Assembly (NCBI GenBank): GCA_020627645.1
Contig: JAHDGN010000093.1
Location: 1-9,942 of the forward strand
From: Akkermansiaceae bacterium
GTDB taxonomy: Bacteria > Verrucomicrobiota > Verrucomicrobiia > Verrucomicrobiales > Akkermansiaceae
DNA: 9,942 nucleotides
Direction: 5' to 3'
Positions 7,070 through 9,942 of the stretch are shown piece after piece. Positions within the stretch are counted from its first letter, which is position 1, and every line of letters begins with the position of its first letter. Below the pieces are notes generated by a model, which ran no database searches, was not told where the DNA came from, and saw only the letters and a list, made by a program, of their open reading frames with translations. A program made the position numbers and the translations under genes.

Positions 7070-8050
7070 CTAAATTGTTTCCAAGACTTCGACAGCTAAT
7101 CGCTCACTATAGGCATTGATCTTGGGATGCCCAGGACACCACCCTTTCAAAAATCGATAAAAATCAGTCCACGCAAATCGAAATAATTCCCTCCACTCAG
7201 CTTCAACGGCTTCAGGATTAATGGAAGGGCGATTCGCCTTGAGCTCTTTTCTCAGGAACTCAAAATAACAGTCCAAAAATTGCCCCCCTTCTTTTTCACA
7301 ACTTTCATCATCAAGGCATGACCCTAAAAAGTATGCCACATCCTTCACCCCGCACCCTCCTCCAACATACTGAAAATCGACGGCAGCAACTTTCCCCCCA
7401 TCTTCAGAAAAACAAAAATTCGCGACCTTCGCATCACCATGCACTAAAGTCTGATATCGTGTATTTTTGAGTATTCGATCAATCTTTAGAGCCCCATCTT
7501 TCAGCCTCTGATCTCCAAGAGCTTCAAGCTCCTCCTTTCTTGTATCCAGGTGCCAATAGGTTCCCACCTCCCATAAACGCTCTGGAGGTTCACCCATAAA
7601 ACGAGCGTGAAAACAAGCAAGCCAGGAGAGACAGACCTCCACCTCTGCACCATAAACACGTTGGAGACGTTTGGTATAGCCAACCATGTCTAAATCTTCG
7701 AGCACGATTAGAAATCCATTCTCGTGACGGTCCCCTGCTAAAAATTTTGGAACCCGGCAGCCTGGGCCACAACGCCCACTCCAACCTTGGTACCATGCCA
7801 TTTCAACTTCGTATGATCTGATTTTGCGAGCATGCCCATCATTTGAATTCCACCCCCGGGGATGAGCCTTAGGCTCCTCAAACCTAATACGCTTAACAAT
7901 AACCGAAGGCACAGCCCCCCCATCAAGAGCCACCCGTAAAATTTCGCCATAACCACTCCAAAGACTCTGAATAACCTCCGCGCTAACAACCGAACGCGCG
8001 CCGACAGCGGAGCAAACCGTGGCACAAAAACGAGGATTCAGATTTAACAT
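7070..8050 (-). CDS. Choline/ecdysteroid-kinase-like (APH superfamily) phosphotransferase
   Basis: The protein has 326 residues, from the ATG at 8048-8050 to a TAG. It shows a protein-kinase-like small-molecule phosphotransferase fold: a lysine in VIVKRI (K53) that should bind ATP phosphates, an E in SYEVEMAWYQ (residues 79-88, helix C), a hinge-like FLIVLEDL (113-120), the catalytic loop LVHGDAKVANFCF (H204, D206, N211) and the metal-binding DFQ (D225-Q227) followed by VKDVAYFLG. The HGDxxxxN plus DFQ combination and the length fit the ecdysteroid kinase-like/CHK family (PF02958) and its bacterial relatives, which sit beside aminoglycoside phosphotransferases. It should be cytoplasmic and phosphorylate a hydroxyl group of a small molecule. 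The substrate is unknown and antibiotic resistance should not be assumed. It is transcribed alone. A possible -35 TTGACG (8091-8086, minus strand) would give a very short leader, but the matching -10 is poor. Confidence 0.82.
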   Translation of the reverse strand: MLNLNPRFCATVCSAVGARSVVSAEVIQSLWSGYGEILRVALDGGAVPSVIVKRIRFEEPKAHPRGWNSNDGHARKIRSYEVEMAWYQGWSGRCGPGCRVPKFLAGDRHENGFLIVLEDLDMVGYTKRLQRVYGAEVEVCLSWLACFHARFMGEPPERLWEVGTYWHLDTRKEELEALGDQRLKDGALKIDRILKNTRYQTLVHGDAKVANFCFSEDGGKVAAVDFQYVGGGCGVKDVAYFLGSCLDDESCEKEGGQFLDCYFEFLRKELKANRPSINPEAVEAEWRELFRFAWTDFYRFLKGWCPGHPKINAYSERLAVEVLETI

Positions 8051-8570
8051 TTTAGATTACAAGAATTAGGTCTTCAGCTCAAACCCGTCAAGTAGCCAAC
8101 TCAGTCTCGAAATTTAGACCTGAAATCACGCGTGAGAAATTTTTTCTCTACCCTCTCCTTTGCTTTTCTGATCCATGCTCAATGATTGGGCTATTGCATA
8201 TGCTTTTCTCAAATGATTTGATCCCCAACTTACGTTTCAATTTTGAATTGACGAAAAAAAATTGAAGCTGCTCAGCCCATCTTTTAACAACAAGCAATTT
8301 CGAATTTGCAACCCAGCCAGCTCGATCGTTTCCTTGGAGAAAAGAACGCTACCCCCTTGAGCTTACACGACTCAAACAGGTGGGCAGAAAAAATGATAGC
8401 CCAGTTCGTCAAATTAGGGCTGTATGTCCACCAAATTTAGAAATATCATATTACAAGTCGCCGTATCTAGCGATGATCGTTTTGCTAATTCCTCCGACCG
8501 ACACCTAAGCTCTGTCCATCAACAAAAATCAATGTTCAACTTCCTGAAAACTTATCTCTCTTTGAAAATC
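8051..8570. other. Gap between the kinase-like gene and the cytochrome gene
   Basis: No convincing gene or RNA was found in this 520-base stretch. It contains a 10-bp palindrome TCACGCGTGA (8126-8135) followed by an A/T tract, and an AT-rich inverted repeat TTCAATTTT / AAAATTGAA (8236-8244 and 8258-8266, 13-base spacer). Both may hold regulatory sites for the divergent flanking genes, but nothing stronger can be said. The reading frame of the downstream cytochrome gene stays open back to an ATG at 8424, with a further in-frame ATG at 8532. The translated stretch 8424-8531 does not look like part of an exported protein, so it is treated as non-coding. Confidence 0.4.
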
Positions 8571-9942
8571 ATGGCCCCATTCAAACTAAAGTTGGTGTTT
8601 TTTGCATACAATTTAATAGCCCTTGCTTCAGCTAAGGACCTCGAAGCTTTTGAGATCCTTGAAAACTATTGCTACGATTGTCATGACGAGTCCATTAAGA
8701 AGGGGGGCATTCGCCTCGACACGATTAAGGACCTACCGATCGATCAAGGCCTAAGCGTTCTCAACAAGTTGCTTGAGCAAGTCTATTTCAAGCAGATGCC
8801 TCCAAAAAAGGAGGAACAGATGCGCCCTGAAGAAAGGAGAAAACTAATGCGTTGGGCACACCAAATTCTTCAGAAGAACAACGCCTCCAAGCTCGAAGCC
8901 AAATTAAGAGATCACTCCTACGGAAATGCCGTTTCTCACGAGAAACTTTTTGACAACAAAAGCAAAAAACAACCCTTTTCCCCAGCCCGTAGGTGGTTAA
9001 TAAGGCCCAATATTTTTGATGAACGCGTCAAAGATATCTTTCAACTAGAAGGGAGGCAAAGAAATGCCCGATTCTACGGGATCACCAATCCACTCGTTCT
9101 GCCCAATCGTTCCGGTATTCGAGACTTTGACACTTCCTCCCTAGCCGGAGAACACCTTCTTGTCATGCTGTCCAATGCCGATTGGATTTCTGATCGACAA
9201 CTCAGAGCAGCACGAATTAAGAGCGGCGATCCTACCGCAAAGGAGTTCAAGAATAAAAGAGATCGATGGGTTCCTAAATCAACCCCCCCCGCATTCACAA
9301 AAATCGTCCTCAAAAAATCACCTCCTAAAGATTCGGAAATTAAAGCAGCAATTGTGACGCAATTTCAACTCGTCCTCAGACGAGAGCCAACTGACACCGA
9401 GCTTAAAAGGTATCTAAACCTCACCAAATCCACGATTTCAATCGGTGGCAATATCGAAGGACTCAGGCAGATGCTCATCGCAGTGATCCTAGAATCCGAG
9501 TTTCTGTATCGTATCGAAATAGGAGAGGGATCTCCGGATCGCTTCGGCCGAAAAAAACTCTCACCATGGGAAGCAAGTTTCGCAATCTCCTATGCCTTGG
9601 GTGATCGCGGCCCAGACAAACTCTTAATCCAAGCTGCTGCCGAAGGGAAACTCACCACGAAAGCTCAATACAAGCAGCACGTCGAAAGACTCCTTGCAGA
9701 CCAAAACTACTATCGCTCGCAGGTAGACCCCAGTCTCAATGGCAAGCAAACCCAATCTCACCACTCTTCCCACCCCCGGCTGATCCAATTCTTTAGAGAC
9801 TTTTTCGGTTATACCAATGCCACTCGAGTCTTCAAAGATCCACCCAGAAGCGGAACGCCAAACAAATCAGGATACTTCAGAAACCCTTGCCGAAACGACA
9901 CCCAAACACCTGGTCGGCTCGTGGCAGAAGCCGATCTCCTCA
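8571..9942 (+). CDS. PSCyt1/DUF1592-family cytochrome c protein, N-terminal part (3' end outside window)
   Basis: The frame runs without a stop to the window edge, giving 457 residues. The ATG at 8571 is preferred because it starts a compact signal peptide (MAPFKLK, hydrophobic core, cleavage near ASA/KDL). ATGs at 8532 and 8424 are in frame and cannot be excluded. CYDCH at residues 34-38 is the c-type haem site (C34, C37, H38), and M76 in KQMPP is the likely axial ligand, so residues about 24-105 are a PSCyt1 cytochrome domain. A DUF1587-like part follows (SYGNAVSHEKLF at 116-127; LIRPNIFDERVKDIF at 143-157), then DUF1595-like (QLVLRREPTDTELKRYLNL, 266-284) and DUF1592-like (LSPWEASFAISYALG, 330-344; LIQFFRDFFGY, 404-414; RVFKDPP, 419-425). 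Homologues are usually 750-900 residues with DUF1588 and DUF1585 next, and are often followed by a DUF1552 gene. These proteins are exported haem proteins of unknown reaction, abundant in Planctomycetota and Verrucomicrobiota. Confidence 0.9.
   Translation, partial: MAPFKLKLVFFAYNLIALASAKDLEAFEILENYCYDCHDESIKKGGIRLDTIKDLPIDQGLSVLNKLLEQVYFKQMPPKKEEQMRPEERRKLMRWAHQILQKNNASKLEAKLRDHSYGNAVSHEKLFDNKSKKQPFSPARRWLIRPNIFDERVKDIFQLEGRQRNARFYGITNPLVLPNRSGIRDFDTSSLAGEHLLVMLSNADWISDRQLRAARIKSGDPTAKEFKNKRDRWVPKSTPPAFTKIVLKKSPPKDSEIKAAIVTQFQLVLRREPTDTELKRYLNLTKSTISIGGNIEGLRQMLIAVILESEFLYRIEIGEGSPDRFGRKKLSPWEASFAISYALGDRGPDKLLIQAAAEGKLTTKAQYKQHVERLLADQNYYRSQVDPSLNGKQTQSHHSSHPRLIQFFRDFFGYTNATRVFKDPPRSGTPNKSGYFRNPCRNDTQTPGRLVAEADLL

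Noticed and set aside
8236..8266. AT-rich inverted repeat TTCAATTTT / AAAATTGAA as a terminator or transposon end.
   Set aside because: The stem is nearly all A/T, sits far from the end of either flanking gene, and has no target duplication or transposase.
9160..9357. Overlapping small frames on both strands within 9074-9357.
   Set aside because: They lie fully inside the cytochrome c/DUF1592 coding frame, which has clear motifs before and after this stretch.
1..9942. CRISPR array, phage defence cluster, toxin-antitoxin pair or insertion sequence.
   Set aside because: No regularly spaced direct repeats, nuclease or transposase motifs, or paired small genes were found on either strand.

Overview
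The window looks like a chromosomal piece from a marine or aquatic member of Verrucomicrobiota. The support is convergent: a PEP-CTERM surface protein, two secreted proteins ending in the same DPDGDGL-type calcium-binding repeat plus short beta domain that is common in this phylum, a Planctomycete/Verrucomicrobia-type cytochrome c protein (PSCyt1/DUF1592 family), a DUF6288-like protein, and start codons that all lack a Shine-Dalgarno sequence. No RNA gene, CRISPR array, transposase, integrase or phage gene was found.

Layout. Bases 1-567 are the 3' end of a PEP-CTERM protein gene (+), closed by a strong intrinsic terminator at 597-631. Bases 720-3395 (-) encode a large secreted PDZ / alpha-helical toroid / HEAT-like protein of the DUF6288 type. 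It is divergent from a modular secreted GH16 glycoside hydrolase at 3714-6014 (+; GH16, PKD, two CBM6/35-like modules, calcium repeat, C-terminal beta domain). The 318-bp divergent spacer holds a perfect 10-bp-arm palindrome, a second inverted repeat, a plausible promoter for the GH16 gene, and a short CATGCATA...AACCTC element just before both start codons. Bases 6231-6974 (+) encode a compact CorA-like membrane protein with an intact GMN motif. It converges on 7070-8050 (-), a choline/ecdysteroid-kinase-like phosphotransferase. Bases 8051-8570 are non-coding or ambiguous. From 8571 to the window edge (+) runs the N-terminal part of a PSCyt1/DUF1587/DUF1595/DUF1592 cytochrome protein that continues beyond the window.

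How the genes may work together. The GH16 enzyme and the DUF6288-type protein are both predicted to be exported, share a homologous C-terminal module, are divergently transcribed and share cis-elements. The most interesting reading is a small co-regulated unit for extracellular polysaccharide processing in which the DUF6288-type protein has an unknown role. The CorA-like protein, the kinase-like protein and the cytochrome protein appear to be independent transcription units. Substrates and regulators cannot be determined from the sequence.
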